A stretch of DNA of 44,229 nucleotides from Acidimicrobiaceae bacterium (GTDB lineage: Bacteria > Actinomycetota > Acidimicrobiia > Acidimicrobiales > Aldehydirespiratoraceae): NCBI GenBank assembly GCA_018699415.1, contig JABIQM010000210.1, positions 1 to 44,229 on the forward strand. Direction: 5' to 3'. The notes beneath the pieces were generated by a model, which made no database searches, had not been told where the DNA came from, and saw nothing but the letters and a program-made list of their open reading frames with translations. Positions 32,773-41,540 of the stretch are shown here, piece after piece (within the stretch, counting starts at the first letter, position 1; each line of letters opens with the position of its first letter). The position numbers and the translations under genes were made by a program.

Positions 32773-33597
32773 TCAGGTGGCCTGACCGTGATCGCGCAAA
32801 ATGTCGTTGAGCGCCGACTTGTCGTGGCGTTCGCCCTCGGGGAGGCGCTTGATGACGAGAATCGCTGGCAGGCCGAAGTCTCCACCGGGAAAGCTGCGAG
32901 GCCGGGTGCCGCCGACGGCCACGCACCATGAAGGCACCTCGCCTCGACCGATCTCTTCACCCGTCTGAACGTCAATGACCGGCACGGAACCGGTGAGGAT
33001 CGCACCAGCGCCGAGCACAGTACCTTCGCCGACACGGGCACCTTCGGCCACAATCGAACGACTGCCGATATAGCACTCGTCCTCAATGATCACGGGAGCG
33101 GCCTGAGCCGGTTCGAGCACTCCACCGATACCAACACCACCACTCAGGTGCACGTTTTTTCCGATTTGGGCGCATGAACCGACGGTGGCCCAAGTGTCGA
33201 CCATGGTGTTCTCGTCCACGTAGGCGCCGATGTTGGTGTAGCTCGGCATCATGACGACACCGGGGGCCTGGTAACTGCCCCAGCGAGCCTGGGCGCCGGG
33301 CACGACACGCACGCCGCGCTCCATATAGTTCGTCTTCAGTGGGATCTTGTCGGCGTATTCGAACGGCGCGTTCTCGATGGTCTCCATCTCGGAGACCTTG
33401 AACAGCAGCAGCACGGCGTATTTGCACCACTGGTTGACTGTCACGCCGCCCTGATCATTGATCTGGGCGACTCGCGCTACGCCAGTATCGAGGGCGTCGA
33501 TTGCTTCATGGATCGTGCCAACGATCTCAGGATCCTTGGTGTCGAGGGTGTCGCGCCCTTCCCAGAGCGTCTCGATGCGGCTTTGCAGGTCAGACAT
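32773..33597 (-). CDS. dapD: Tetrahydrodipicolinate N-succinyltransferase
   Basis: 274 residues. A helical N-terminus and a left-handed beta-helix of hexapeptide repeats ('NIGAYVDENTMVDTWATVGS', 'QIGKNVHLSGGVGIGGVLEP', 'IEDECYIGSRSIVAEGARVG'), the DapD family pattern. It transfers succinyl from succinyl-CoA to tetrahydrodipicolinate. The length and repeats are of the ~275-residue type common in Proteobacteria, not the ~315-residue mycobacterial type. It sits between dapC and dapE. Confidence 0.95.
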   Translation of the reverse strand: MSDLQSRIETLWEGRDTLDTKDPEIVGTIHEAIDALDTGVARVAQINDQGGVTVNQWCKYAVLLLFKVSEMETIENAPFEYADKIPLKTNYMERGVRVVPGAQARWGSYQAPGVVMMPSYTNIGAYVDENTMVDTWATVGSCAQIGKNVHLSGGVGIGGVLEPAQAAPVIIEDECYIGSRSIVAEGARVGEGTVLGAGAILTGSVPVIDVQTGEEIGRGEVPSWCVAVGGTRPRSFPGGDFGLPAILVIKRLPEGERHDKSALNDILRDHGQAT

Positions 33598-33636
33598 AGG
33601 CGGCAGGCTAGCGGACCGTCAGCGACCCCCGTCAGC

Positions 33637-34746
33637 TCAGCGGACCCGTTCGAGCGCCTTTCGCAGATCCTCGGTGGGCTGTACCGCGGCGAAGCGCACA
33701 TGGTTGGGCGAACTGTCTCCGTAGAAGTCCCCGGGGCTGACGATAACGCCCGACATTTCAGCGACCCGACGGGCCAACGCCCAACCATCGCCCTCTTCGG
33801 ATTCGGCCCAGAGATAGAAGCCGCCACGAGGTAGGTCGACCTTTGCCCCAACAGTTCGGAGCAACTCAAGCCCCATCTCCAGCCGTTCTCTGTAGACCGC
33901 CCGCTGTTCGACCACATGGGACTGATCGCTCCAGGCTGCGACTGCGGCTGCTTGCACAGGTCCGGGCACGATCATGCCGCCGTGCTTACGGGTCTCTTGC
34001 AAGAATTTGACCACGTCCGGATCGCCAGCATAGAAACCGGCTCGAACACCGGCGAGATTGGATCGCTTCGACAGCGAGTGAACGGCGATCACTCCTTCCA
34101 TACCGCTGGACAGAATCGTACGACCGGGGCCATCCCACGTGAACTCGATATAGCACTCATCACTCAGGATGAGAACGTCATTGGCGCGGCCCCATTCAGC
34201 GATCGAATCAAGATCATCAAGCCCACCAGCGGGATTACCCGGAGTATTGATCCATAGGCACACGGCTCGAGCAACATCAGCGGGGTCAATCGAATCAATA
34301 TCGATCCCCCATTGCTCGTTAAGACCAACAGGGACAGCTCGACAACCTGCGAACGTCGCACCCATCTCATAGGACGGGTACGAGATCGCTGGATAGAGAA
34401 TGGTGTCGCGTTCCGGTCGACGCATCTTCAGAAAGTGAGGGGTGCCAGCAACGAATTCCTTGGTGCCAACTGCAGCGCCAATCTCGGTGACAGGATCGAT
34501 CGTCACGCCGAATTCCCGCTGCATCCAGTCGACGGCCGCTTTGCGGTAGGCGGGTCGGCCGTTCGCTGGCGGATAACCCCGCTCATCGTTGGAGTTACTC
34601 AACGCCTCAATCACCGCTGCTGGCGGTGTATCAATGGGTGCGCCGATGGAGCAGTCGACCATGGCACCGAACTTTTCGACGGCGCCCTCCCGCATCTCGT
34701 TAAGCAGGTCGTAGGGGTAGGCGGGTGGAACAAATCCCTTGGTCAT
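33637..34746 (-). CDS. dapC: Succinyldiaminopimelate aminotransferase (DapC), class I PLP enzyme
   Basis: 369 residues, aminotransferase fold type I. 'LWINTPGNPAGGLDDLDS' is the cofactor-binding NPxG motif, 'VLILSDECYIEFTW' has the PLP Asp and Tyr, and 'AVHSLSKRSNLAGVRAG' carries the PLP lysine. C-terminal 'NHVRFAAVQPTEDLRKAL' contains the substrate-carboxylate Arg. Its position directly before dapD and dapE identifies it as the N-succinyl-LL-DAP aminotransferase. Its start overlaps the hflX stop (ATGA). Confidence 0.93.
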   Translation of the reverse strand: MTKGFVPPAYPYDLLNEMREGAVEKFGAMVDCSIGAPIDTPPAAVIEALSNSNDERGYPPANGRPAYRKAAVDWMQREFGVTIDPVTEIGAAVGTKEFVAGTPHFLKMRRPERDTILYPAISYPSYEMGATFAGCRAVPVGLNEQWGIDIDSIDPADVARAVCLWINTPGNPAGGLDDLDSIAEWGRANDVLILSDECYIEFTWDGPGRTILSSGMEGVIAVHSLSKRSNLAGVRAGFYAGDPDVVKFLQETRKHGGMIVPGPVQAAAVAAWSDQSHVVEQRAVYRERLEMGLELLRTVGAKVDLPRGGFYLWAESEEGDGWALARRVAEMSGVIVSPGDFYGDSSPNHVRFAAVQPTEDLRKALERVR

Positions 34747-36155
34747 GACGGGGCAGTCTCCTCGGCAGGAGCATCGCTCCCAGAGTCGTGATGGATGAGA
34801 TAGTCGCGCAGCGCGCCGATCGATGCTGGCTCCAACCGGGCTTTGAGCCGCATTCCTGACTCCTCCGGCGACTCGCTCAGTACCTGGCCTTCTCGGTGAA
34901 CTGAGGCCAGAACATCACCGCGATCCCACGGGATCAAAAACTCGGCCAGCTCCGTCATCGATCGCAGACGGTCACCGACCGTCTCTAGGAGGAGCTCGAT
35001 GTTGTGTCCACTGACCGCAGACGCGGCCACGGATCCTTCGTAGCGTTCAGCCAAGGCGAGAGCGCCATCGCCCTGGTCGGACTTGTTGAACACGAGAAGC
35101 TCGGGCACGTCCTCGGCGCCGATCTCGGCGAGGACGTCTCGCACGGCATCCATCGAAGCGATTGGGTCGGGGCCGTTGCCATCCACCACATGAATGAGAA
35201 GGTCAGCGTCGCGCACGACGTCGAGCGTGGTCTTGAACGCGGTGACCAGTTGATGGGGCAGCTTGCGAATAAAGCCAACCGTGTCAGTGGCGAAGACCGT
35301 CTCGCCACCGGCCAGAGGGAGGCGACGGGTAGTGGCATCGAGCGTGGCGAAGAGGCGGTCCTCGACCAGGACATCGGCATCGGTGAGGCGATTGAGAAGT
35401 GAAGACTTGCCGGCATTGGTGTAGCCCACAAAGGCGACCGCTCGGTTGCGGGTGCGGGAGCGCTGCTTGGACTGGGTGACCCGGTGGGCTTGGACGTTAC
35501 GAAGATCGGCTTCGAGCTTGTGAACCCGACGCACCAGACGACGGCGGTCGACCTCGAGTTGGGTTTCACCAGGACCACGCGTACCAATGCCGCCACCCTG
35601 CTGGCTCAGTTTGCGGCCTGAGCCTCGCAATCGAGGGAGGCGATAACGCAGCTGTGCCAGTTCAACCTGCGCCTTTCCCTCGAGCGTGCTCGCGTTCTGA
35701 GCAAAGATGTCAAGAATCACAGCCGTACGGTCAAGGGCGGTCCGGCCCAGGATTTTCTCGAGATTGAATTGCTGACCTGGGCTCAGTTCGTCATCGAATA
35801 CGACCGTGTCGCAGTCAATGGCCTCCGCCAATTCCTTGATCTCCTGCACCTTGCCCTTACCGATGTATGTCGCAGGGTCCAGGGATGTACGGCGCTGATG
35901 GACGCGCTCGACCGCGTCTGCGCCGGCCGTGTCGACGAGCAACGCAAGCTCGTCGAGCATTGCATGGGTCTCCTCGTCGTCGCCATCGAGCGTCACCCCA
36001 ACAAGAATGATCTTCTCTAGGAACGTTCGCTCGATGAGACCGCCGCTTTCGCCGCCGTAGTCGCCAAACGCGCCACGATGACTTTCCACTTCCTCAATCG
36101 GCTCCGCCGTCTCGTCCCAGTCGTCCACCGGCCACAAATCGCCGGAGTCAGACAT
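34743..36155 (-). CDS. hflX: Ribosome-associated GTPase HflX
   Basis: 470 residues. The N-terminal HflX domain has 'DPATYIGKGKVQEIKELAEA' and 'LDRTAVILDIFAQNA'; the G domain follows with G1 'GYTNAGKSS', G3 'DTVGFI' and G4 'NKSD'. HflX splits stalled ribosomes and is often encoded near miaA. It overlaps the dapF stop by 8 bp and the dapC start by 4 bp, so it is translated within the operon. An acidic ~50-residue N-terminal extension precedes the core. Confidence 0.95.
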   Translation of the reverse strand: MSDSGDLWPVDDWDETAEPIEEVESHRGAFGDYGGESGGLIERTFLEKIILVGVTLDGDDEETHAMLDELALLVDTAGADAVERVHQRRTSLDPATYIGKGKVQEIKELAEAIDCDTVVFDDELSPGQQFNLEKILGRTALDRTAVILDIFAQNASTLEGKAQVELAQLRYRLPRLRGSGRKLSQQGGGIGTRGPGETQLEVDRRRLVRRVHKLEADLRNVQAHRVTQSKQRSRTRNRAVAFVGYTNAGKSSLLNRLTDADVLVEDRLFATLDATTRRLPLAGGETVFATDTVGFIRKLPHQLVTAFKTTLDVVRDADLLIHVVDGNGPDPIASMDAVRDVLAEIGAEDVPELLVFNKSDQGDGALALAERYEGSVAASAVSGHNIELLLETVGDRLRSMTELAEFLIPWDRGDVLASVHREGQVLSESPEESGMRLKARLEPASIGALRDYLIHHDSGSDAPAEETAPS

Positions 36156-36960
36156 AGGGCATATCCAAGTCGGCCACGTGGGTAGCGGGGCCCGTGAGGG
36201 TTATGGGGCCACTCAAGTCAACAAGAGCATCGCCGCCCGGCATGTGCACAACGACCTTGCTCTCAACGAGTCCCCAATCACGAAATAGCGAGGCTGAGAC
36301 GGTTGCGCCGGTGCCACAGGCGTTGGTGATTCCAGCGCCACGCTCCCAGACTCGGACCGTGAGTTCGTTGAGACCACTCACCGCCACAAAGTGGACGTTG
36401 GCGCCTTCAGAGAAGTGAGCCTCGATGGCAGGGCCGGCGACGGCGAGATCAATGTCATCGGGATTGTCAACGTCGCACACGACGTGCGGGTTACCGATGT
36501 CGCCGGTCTTCCAGCGTTTCACCGCTGCCACCGGCGTACCCACGACAGCCAGCAGGTCAGTGACGTCGGGGTTCGGTCCAGGGTTCACGACTCCCATGTC
36601 CACGGTGGCAACCACTGTGGCGGGGTCCGCCGACGGATGGATGCTGCAGTGCCGGATGCCGGCGGGCGTATCAACATCGAGTTCGAGAGTGGCGGCGCTC
36701 TGTGAGCGGGCCACTGCTTGTCCGAAGCAGCGCAGGCCGTTGCCACTGAGTTCGGCGGCACTTCCATCACTGTTCCAGAGTCGCATGGAGATGTCACCAG
36801 CCGAGCTGGGAAGGCCGAAGATCAGTCCGTCCGCGCCGACACCGGTGCGACGGTCACACCACTCGGCGGCTTTGGCGGACGCGTCACGGGGCAGATGATC
36901 GACGAGCGCGACAAGGAAGTCGTTCCCGAGACCGTGATGTTTCGACAAGCGCAGCGACAT
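36148..36960 (-). CDS. dapF: Diaminopimelate epimerase
   Basis: 270 residues from ATG 36960 (MSLRLSKHHGLGNDFLV). The two catalytic cysteines lie in 'LSGNGLRCFGQA' and 'TNACGTGATVSA', each in one of two mirror-image domains. It turns LL-DAP into meso-DAP, the form used in peptidoglycan and by lysine decarboxylase. It begins 29 bp after the miaA stop and overlaps hflX by 8 bp. Confidence 0.96.
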   Translation of the reverse strand: MSLRLSKHHGLGNDFLVALVDHLPRDASAKAAEWCDRRTGVGADGLIFGLPSSAGDISMRLWNSDGSAAELSGNGLRCFGQAVARSQSAATLELDVDTPAGIRHCSIHPSADPATVVATVDMGVVNPGPNPDVTDLLAVVGTPVAAVKRWKTGDIGNPHVVCDVDNPDDIDLAVAGPAIEAHFSEGANVHFVAVSGLNELTVRVWERGAGITNACGTGATVSASLFRDWGLVESKVVVHMPGGDALVDLSGPITLTGPATHVADLDMPYV

Positions 36961-36989
36961 AGCCCTTCCATTGTCGCAGGTCCAAGGCC

Positions 36990-37916
36990 TCAGGAGGCGG
37001 GGGTTTCCCGAACTTGGGTCCAGATTTCGATTGCTGAGTCGACGTCGACAGGAGCGTCGATCCAGGTGATCCGCGGATCGCGGCGGAACCAACGCTCCTG
37101 GCGGCGAGCAAACCGGACCGTTCGGCGAACCGCCTCGTTGAGCGCACCCTCCAACGATGTCTCACCGCGAACATGCGAAAGAAGCTCTCGATAGCCGAGG
37201 GCCTGTGCCGCGGTACGCGACGGGCCAACCTCGTTCAACCATCGCACTTCGTTGAGAAAACCGGCATCCATCTGCTGTTCATAACGCTCAGCGATCCGAC
37301 GATCGAGTTCAGTTCGTTCCCACCGAATGGCTAGCTGCACATACGGCGTCGGTGGGTAGACCTCCATGCCCGGACCGAAAGAGGAGAACGCTCTACCGCT
37401 CCCTTCGCACACCTCGAGCGCGCGAACAACGCGACGGCGGTTCGTTGGTTCCATCCGATCAGCGGCGACGGGGTCGAGGGCAGCGAGTCGGGCATGAAGC
37501 GCCTCGGTGTCCGGTTCGGACTCGATCGCCGCCCTCGCCTCCAGGAACTGTGGAGGAAGTTCGAGATCATCGATCACGGAACGCAGATACAGCCCTGTGC
37601 CGCCGACGAGGACCGGAACCTTGCCACGCGACCTGATGCCGGCAAGCGCCGCGCGGGCGTGGCGTTGGAACTCGCCAACGGTGAAAGCCTCGTCCGGGGC
37701 CACAAGATTGATCAGATGATGTGGGATCTGTGCCTGCTCCTCGAGCGTCGGGGTAGCAGTGCCGACATTCATGCCGTCGTATACCTGCATCGAGTCGATC
37801 GATACGAGCTCAACATTGCCCAGCCGTTTCGCGAGCGCCAGCGCCAGCCCGGACTTCCCCGACGCCGTTGCCCCGAGAATCGCCAGCGGGCGGTCGGCCT
37901 CTGACGAACCAGTCAT
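36990..37916 (-). CDS. miaA: tRNA dimethylallyltransferase
   Basis: 308 residues. P-loop 'LGATASGKSGLALALA' at the N-terminus, 'ISIDSMQVYDGMNVGTA'-like dimethylallyl/tRNA region, and 'VLVGGTGLYLRSVIDDLE'. It adds a dimethylallyl group to A37 of UNN-reading tRNAs; the MiaB encoded upstream then adds the methylthio group. The start overlaps the preceding pseudokinase stop (ATGA). Confidence 0.96.
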   Translation of the reverse strand: MTGSSEADRPLAILGATASGKSGLALALAKRLGNVELVSIDSMQVYDGMNVGTATPTLEEQAQIPHHLINLVAPDEAFTVGEFQRHARAALAGIRSRGKVPVLVGGTGLYLRSVIDDLELPPQFLEARAAIESEPDTEALHARLAALDPVAADRMEPTNRRRVVRALEVCEGSGRAFSSFGPGMEVYPPTPYVQLAIRWERTELDRRIAERYEQQMDAGFLNEVRWLNEVGPSRTAAQALGYRELLSHVRGETSLEGALNEAVRRTVRFARRQERWFRRDPRITWIDAPVDVDSAIEIWTQVRETPAS

Positions 37917-38503
37917 GTGGTCAGCAGATGCACGAGAAGCTGAAACGCGTCGAGGCGGACTGCGTCAACCCGGTCGAGGTCGTAGGCCTCGAAGAACGGA
38001 GCTACTACGGCGTAGCCGTATGTGTCACCGAGGAGCTTGGCTCCCATGGCGAGATCGAGATGGCAGTCGCCCAAGCCCACATGGTCCCAGGTCGTGAGGG
38101 AAAGGCCCGACTCTGGATGGAACCAGACATCGGAGGCGCTGAGTGAGCCATGGACGATCACGGTTTTCGCATCACCGAGGTCGGCCATCTGATCGTCGAG
38201 AATGTCGAGCAGACGGGCGGGCGCAATTCCGCGGTAGGGACCATCAGCGGCAGTCAGCGCGGCGGCCTCGACCCGGGCGTGTGCCCAGTTGGCCAGGACA
38301 GTTCCGTCAAGCGCGGGAAACGGACAGTCATCGACGGAAATGGTATGAAGTTCAGCGAGCGCACTCCCGAACGAACGAGCAATTGATTCCGCATTGACCG
38401 GGATCCCACCGGCTAGGCACATCGCCCCCTCGCTCACCGGGCGTGCCGCAGCGACTCGATCTGCCAGCCACCCCCCGTGGCATTCTTCGTCGACCACCGT
38501 CAT
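37913..38503 (-). CDS. APH-fold protein with degenerate kinase active site
   Basis: 196 residues. The C-terminal half aligns by eye with the aminoglycoside phosphotransferase family: 'VIVHGSLSASDVWFHPESGL' stands where HGDLxxxNVLxD is expected, and 'TTWDHVGLGDCHLDLAMG' where IDWxxAGxGDPxxDLA is. Catalytic Asp is Ser and the Mg-binding Asn is Asp; the DFG-like Asp is Thr. The N-lobe is also largely missing (an active family member is ~300 residues). It may bind a small molecule or be a truncated relic, but the frame is intact and overlaps miaB (1 bp gap) and miaA (4 bp), which favours an expressed protein. Confidence 0.8.
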   Translation of the reverse strand: MTVVDEECHGGWLADRVAAARPVSEGAMCLAGGIPVNAESIARSFGSALAELHTISVDDCPFPALDGTVLANWAHARVEAAALTAADGPYRGIAPARLLDILDDQMADLGDAKTVIVHGSLSASDVWFHPESGLSLTTWDHVGLGDCHLDLAMGAKLLGDTYGYAVVAPFFEAYDLDRVDAVRLDAFQLLVHLLTT

Positions 38504-38504
38504 A

Positions 38505-39971
38505 TCAGGCCGAAGCGACAGGGATCCGAGTCCGGTGTCGGGCCGGGATTGTGATCTCGCGCAACTCGCCCAACATATGGTTGACCCTCGCGTGAGTGAT
38601 CTTCACCGTCACATACGAGCCTGGTTTGATCGGCTCATTGCTGGCAAAGTGCACGAGCGTGTTCCACCGGGTGCGCCCGGTAAGAACCGACGGATCCTTT
38701 TTGCTCGGACCCTCGACCGTGACCTCTTCGACAAGGCCGATCCGTCGCTCGTTGGCGCGGCGACTCGAGCGCTCGATCACCATGCGGAGCCTTTCGTAGC
38801 GTGCAACCGCCACTGCGTGGGGGACGAAGTCAGCCTCCATGTCAGCGGCCTCAGTACCCGGCCGGGGCGAGAAGACAAAGGTGAACGCGGCGTCGAACTG
38901 GGCCTCGGCGGCAACCTCAAGTGTTCGTTCGAAGTCATCTTCCGTCTCGCCTGGGAAGCCGACGATGATGTCGGTGGTGACAGCGAGATCGGGGATGGTG
39001 TCTCGGGCCTCGGCCAACTTCTCCAGGTAACGCTCGGCTGTGTAACCCCGGTGCATGGCACTGAGTATTCGATTGCTGCCTGCCTGGAGCGGGAAGTGCA
39101 GGTGTTCGCAAACAGCCTTGGTCTCGGCCATGGCGGCGAAGGTCTCGGTGCGCATGTCCTTGGGGTGCGGGCTGGTGTAGCGCACCCGGTGGATGCCTTC
39201 AACCTCCCCGACTACTCGCAAGAGATCCCCGAATAGCGGGCGAGCACGACGATCATCGGTCCAGTTGTCGCCGCACCACCAAGCGTCGTCGCCTAACTCA
39301 TCAGTGGTGTCGTCGCCACGGCGGACCAGAGCCAGGTCACGGCCGTAGCTGTTGACGTTTTGGCCGAGCAAGGTGATTTCGCTCACACCGTCAGCAGCCA
39401 GGCGCTCGACTTCGGCCACAAGCTCGCCGAACGGCCGGCTCATCTCTACGCCGCGCACCGACGGGACGATGCAGAACGCGCACGTATTGTCGCAACCGAT
39501 CTGAATGGTGACCCAGGCCGCATAATCGACCTCGCGACGCGTGGGCAGCACTGAGGGGAATGCCTCGTTGTCGTCACGCACAGCTTCTTCCAGAATCTCC
39601 ACAATCGGTCCGTGCTCTGCTGCATGTTCAAGCAATTCGACGGCTCGATGGACATTGTGCGTGCCGAACACCACGTCTACGTGCGCTGCCCGCTCTCGAA
39701 TGGTCTCGCGATCCTTTTGGGCAAGACATCCACCGACCACGATCTGGAGATCGGGGTTCTCGGTCTTGAGCACCTTGAGGTTGCCGAGAGCGCCATAGAG
39801 CTTGTTGTCGGCGTTCTCACGGATGCAGCAGGTATTCAGCACAATGACATCGGCATCGGCCTCGACGTCTGCTCGAGTCATACCGTCGGCCTCGAGAAGG
39901 CCGGCGATCCGTTCCGAGTCATGCTCGTTCATCTGGCACCCGTACGTACGGATGGAATACAACTTGCTCAC
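38505..39971 (-). CDS. miaB: tRNA-2-methylthio-N6-dimethylallyladenosine synthase
   Basis: 488 residues. N-terminal MTTase domain with 'IRTYGCQMNEHDSE', 'LNTCCIRENAD' and 'VVGGCLAQKD' (three cysteines for the auxiliary 4Fe-4S cluster), radical SAM motif 'CDNTCAFCIVP' (CxxxCxxC), and a C-terminal TRAM domain. It adds the 2-methylthio group to i6A37. First gene of the operon running to dapE. The first 10-15 codons and 5' leader are duplicated 2435 bp to the right (42367-42449). Confidence 0.96.
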   Translation of the reverse strand: MSKLYSIRTYGCQMNEHDSERIAGLLEADGMTRADVEADADVIVLNTCCIRENADNKLYGALGNLKVLKTENPDLQIVVGGCLAQKDRETIRERAAHVDVVFGTHNVHRAVELLEHAAEHGPIVEILEEAVRDDNEAFPSVLPTRREVDYAAWVTIQIGCDNTCAFCIVPSVRGVEMSRPFGELVAEVERLAADGVSEITLLGQNVNSYGRDLALVRRGDDTTDELGDDAWWCGDNWTDDRRARPLFGDLLRVVGEVEGIHRVRYTSPHPKDMRTETFAAMAETKAVCEHLHFPLQAGSNRILSAMHRGYTAERYLEKLAEARDTIPDLAVTTDIIVGFPGETEDDFERTLEVAAEAQFDAAFTFVFSPRPGTEAADMEADFVPHAVAVARYERLRMVIERSSRRANERRIGLVEEVTVEGPSKKDPSVLTGRTRWNTLVHFASNEPIKPGSYVTVKITHARVNHMLGELREITIPARHRTRIPVASA

Positions 39972-40014
39972 GAAGTCGAGGCTACCGTTCGATCCTGACC
40001 GCGCTGGAGGAAAC
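39932..40014. repeat. 83-bp perfect direct repeat, left copy
   Basis: Identical at every base to 42367-42449. It holds the first ~13 codons of miaB (minus strand), the short gap before it and a plus-strand GGAGGAAAC ribosome site. In this copy the ribosome site leads into the 19-codon frame at 40016. Confidence 0.97.
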
Positions 40015-40015
40015 T

Positions 40016-40075
40016 ATGTTGATCAGAGGCCAGACCATCAAAGATGTACTTGCGGTGAAGTCAGCAGCCCAGTGA
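40016..40075 (+). CDS. Short leader-like ORF (19 codons) coupled to the GT25-like gene
   Basis: ATG at 40016 lies right after GGAGGAAACT and encodes MLIRGQTIKDVLAVKSAAQ, with stop TGA at 40073-40075. The stop overlaps the GTG start at 40072 (GTGA), a classic coupling arrangement. The ATG position matches the start codon of the PPOX gene next to the right repeat copy. It could be a chance frame that lends its ribosome site to the glycosyltransferase gene. Confidence 0.45.
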   Translation: MLIRGQTIKDVLAVKSAAQ

Positions 40076-40761
40076 TCAGCGACGAGCCTGTCAGCAAAAA
40101 TCTCCGACCTGGCTTTGACTTCTTCGACGAGATCCGGTGCCTCACCACCTCAGGGCGAGGCAAAATGCTAAGCCGGGCATTCCGGGAGTTCGCGGAAATC
40201 GGTATCGCAGACCGTGTCCGGGCCTTCGACGGGTCCTTCGTCGATCGCACGCCGCAACCTGAACCAGAGGCCAAGTACGGCTGGCATACTCGCTACCTCA
40301 CCAGCATCAGCCATCGCGAGATCTGGCGACAGTCAGCCGAGGACGGGGTCCGGCGTTTGCTCGTCATCGAGGATGACATCGGCTTTATCGACTGGGATCC
40401 ACTCGCTTTCGCCGAAGCGATCGCCGGCCTGCCCGACGACTGGCAGGTGCTGTTCGCCGGGTACATCCTTCCTGACCCCGAAAACCTTCCACCGGCCCGT
40501 CTCCTCAACGATCATCTGTTGGAGTTTCAGGGCGACGCAGACGTCCGATCGGGTGTCTGCTACGCACTGAACATGGCGTACGTGGACGAGTTCCTGGCAT
40601 ACGACCCTTCTAGGGACGGAGTCGTCGACCGGTGGTTGAGCAAAAATCTGCGAACCCTGTGCGTCCACCCACTGATGGCCGTCGAGAACCAAGTGCTGCG
40701 CGGTCGTTCAAAACCAGAGTGGTTCCTCGACAACGCCAAGCAAATCAGTTTCGAGTCGTGA
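40072..40761 (+). CDS. GT25-like (LPS-type) glycosyltransferase
   Basis: 229 residues from GTG 40072; an ATG at 40165 ('MLSRAFREFAEIGI') is another option. 'FDFFDEIRCLTTSGRGKML' and 'VRRLLVIEDDIGFIDWD' fit the glycosyltransferase 25 family, where the EDD acidic motif binds the metal-sugar nucleotide. 'LPDDWQVLFAGYILP' and 'GVCYALNMAYVDEFL' match later family blocks. No membrane segment. It probably adds a sugar to a surface glycan or protein; acceptor unknown. It lies inside the repeat-flanked insert and has no glycan genes around it. Confidence 0.72.
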   Translation: MISDEPVSKNLRPGFDFFDEIRCLTTSGRGKMLSRAFREFAEIGIADRVRAFDGSFVDRTPQPEPEAKYGWHTRYLTSISHREIWRQSAEDGVRRLLVIEDDIGFIDWDPLAFAEAIAGLPDDWQVLFAGYILPDPENLPPARLLNDHLLEFQGDADVRSGVCYALNMAYVDEFLAYDPSRDGVVDRWLSKNLRTLCVHPLMAVENQVLRGRSKPEWFLDNAKQISFES

Positions 40762-40945
40762 CCATCGAGATCGAACCTTGCCAGTCCCTCGTGCCTTCCT
40801 TCAGACTAGTCTCCGGCTGTAGGAACCCCAGCCGGTTGGAGGCTGAACTCGCATCGTACTCATCGATAGTCGAGTCGACAGACCAAGCCCGATGCGCTGG
40901 TGATCCATCAGGAACCACGGGGGTAAACCTTCTAGTCTTCGATCG

Positions 40946-41476
40946 ATGCCCCGACGGTTGACAGATGCTGAGACTCGGTCGGTGATGGACGCCGCTGGGC
41001 TGAGACCGCTAGAGCTATACCCCGGAACGAAAGAACCGTGGCGCTGCAAGTGCCAGGCATACGGTGAAGAGGCCACCCTGACCTACGGCAACGTCCAGAG
41101 CGGCCAAGGCGGCAGTGGAGCCTGCGCCGTCACCGGGTTCGATCCGGTAGCTCCGGCGGTCGTGTACCTGATCACGCATCAGCAGCTCTCTGCCGCAAAG
41201 ATCGGCATCACCGGAGCAGACATTCAAACTGATCGAATTACACAGCATGAGCGTGAAGGTTGGGTAGTGGTCGGCGCGTGGAATGTGGCGTACGGGCGAC
41301 AAGCCGAAGAAATCGAAACTGAAATCCTGCGGTGGTGGCGAGAAGAACTCGATGCCCCCCGGGCCGTCACTGCTGACCTGATGCCGCAGGGTGGTTATAC
41401 CGAAACGGTTTCGCTCAAGAAGATCTCGCTGGAAGAAACTGCCCGCCGTATTTGGCGGCTTGCAGCACAGAGCTAA
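40946..41476 (+). CDS. GIY-YIG / T5orf172-like protein with degenerate zinc ribbon
   Basis: 176 residues. An N-terminal treble-clef-like part ('WRCKCQAYGEEATLTYGNV', 'GQGGSGACAVTG') keeps some, not all, of the usual cysteines. The C-terminal part 'VVYLITHQQLSAAKIGIT' then 'RITQHEREGWVVVGAW' and 'AEEIETEILRWWREEL' follows the T5orf172/GIY-YIG-like pattern seen in phage and mobile-element proteins, with 'PQGGYTETV' near the end. Such proteins are nuclease-like or DNA-binding. Start at ATG 40946 has no ribosome site, so it may be leaderless or start later. It is the best hint that the insert is mobile. Confidence 0.72.
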   Translation: MPRRLTDAETRSVMDAAGLRPLELYPGTKEPWRCKCQAYGEEATLTYGNVQSGQGGSGACAVTGFDPVAPAVVYLITHQQLSAAKIGITGADIQTDRITQHEREGWVVVGAWNVAYGRQAEEIETEILRWWREELDAPRAVTADLMPQGGYTETVSLKKISLEETARRIWRLAAQS

Positions 41477-41490
41477 CCGCCGATCGCTGC

Positions 41491-41522
41491 CCGGTAGCGC
41501 TGGGTGTGCTCCGGTAGCGCTG
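41491..41522. repeat. 12-bp direct repeat
   Basis: CCGGTAGCGCTG at 41491-41502 and 41511-41522, 20 bp apart, just after the GIY-YIG-like gene. The core AGCGCT is itself palindromic. Confidence 0.75.
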
Positions 41523-41540
41523 CGAGATCGAGTTGGCTAG

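Noticed and set aside
39802-40071. N-terminal extension of the GT25-like frame back into miaB
   Set aside because: These 90 codons run antisense through miaB and the repeat; the real start is the coupled GTG at 40072 or later.
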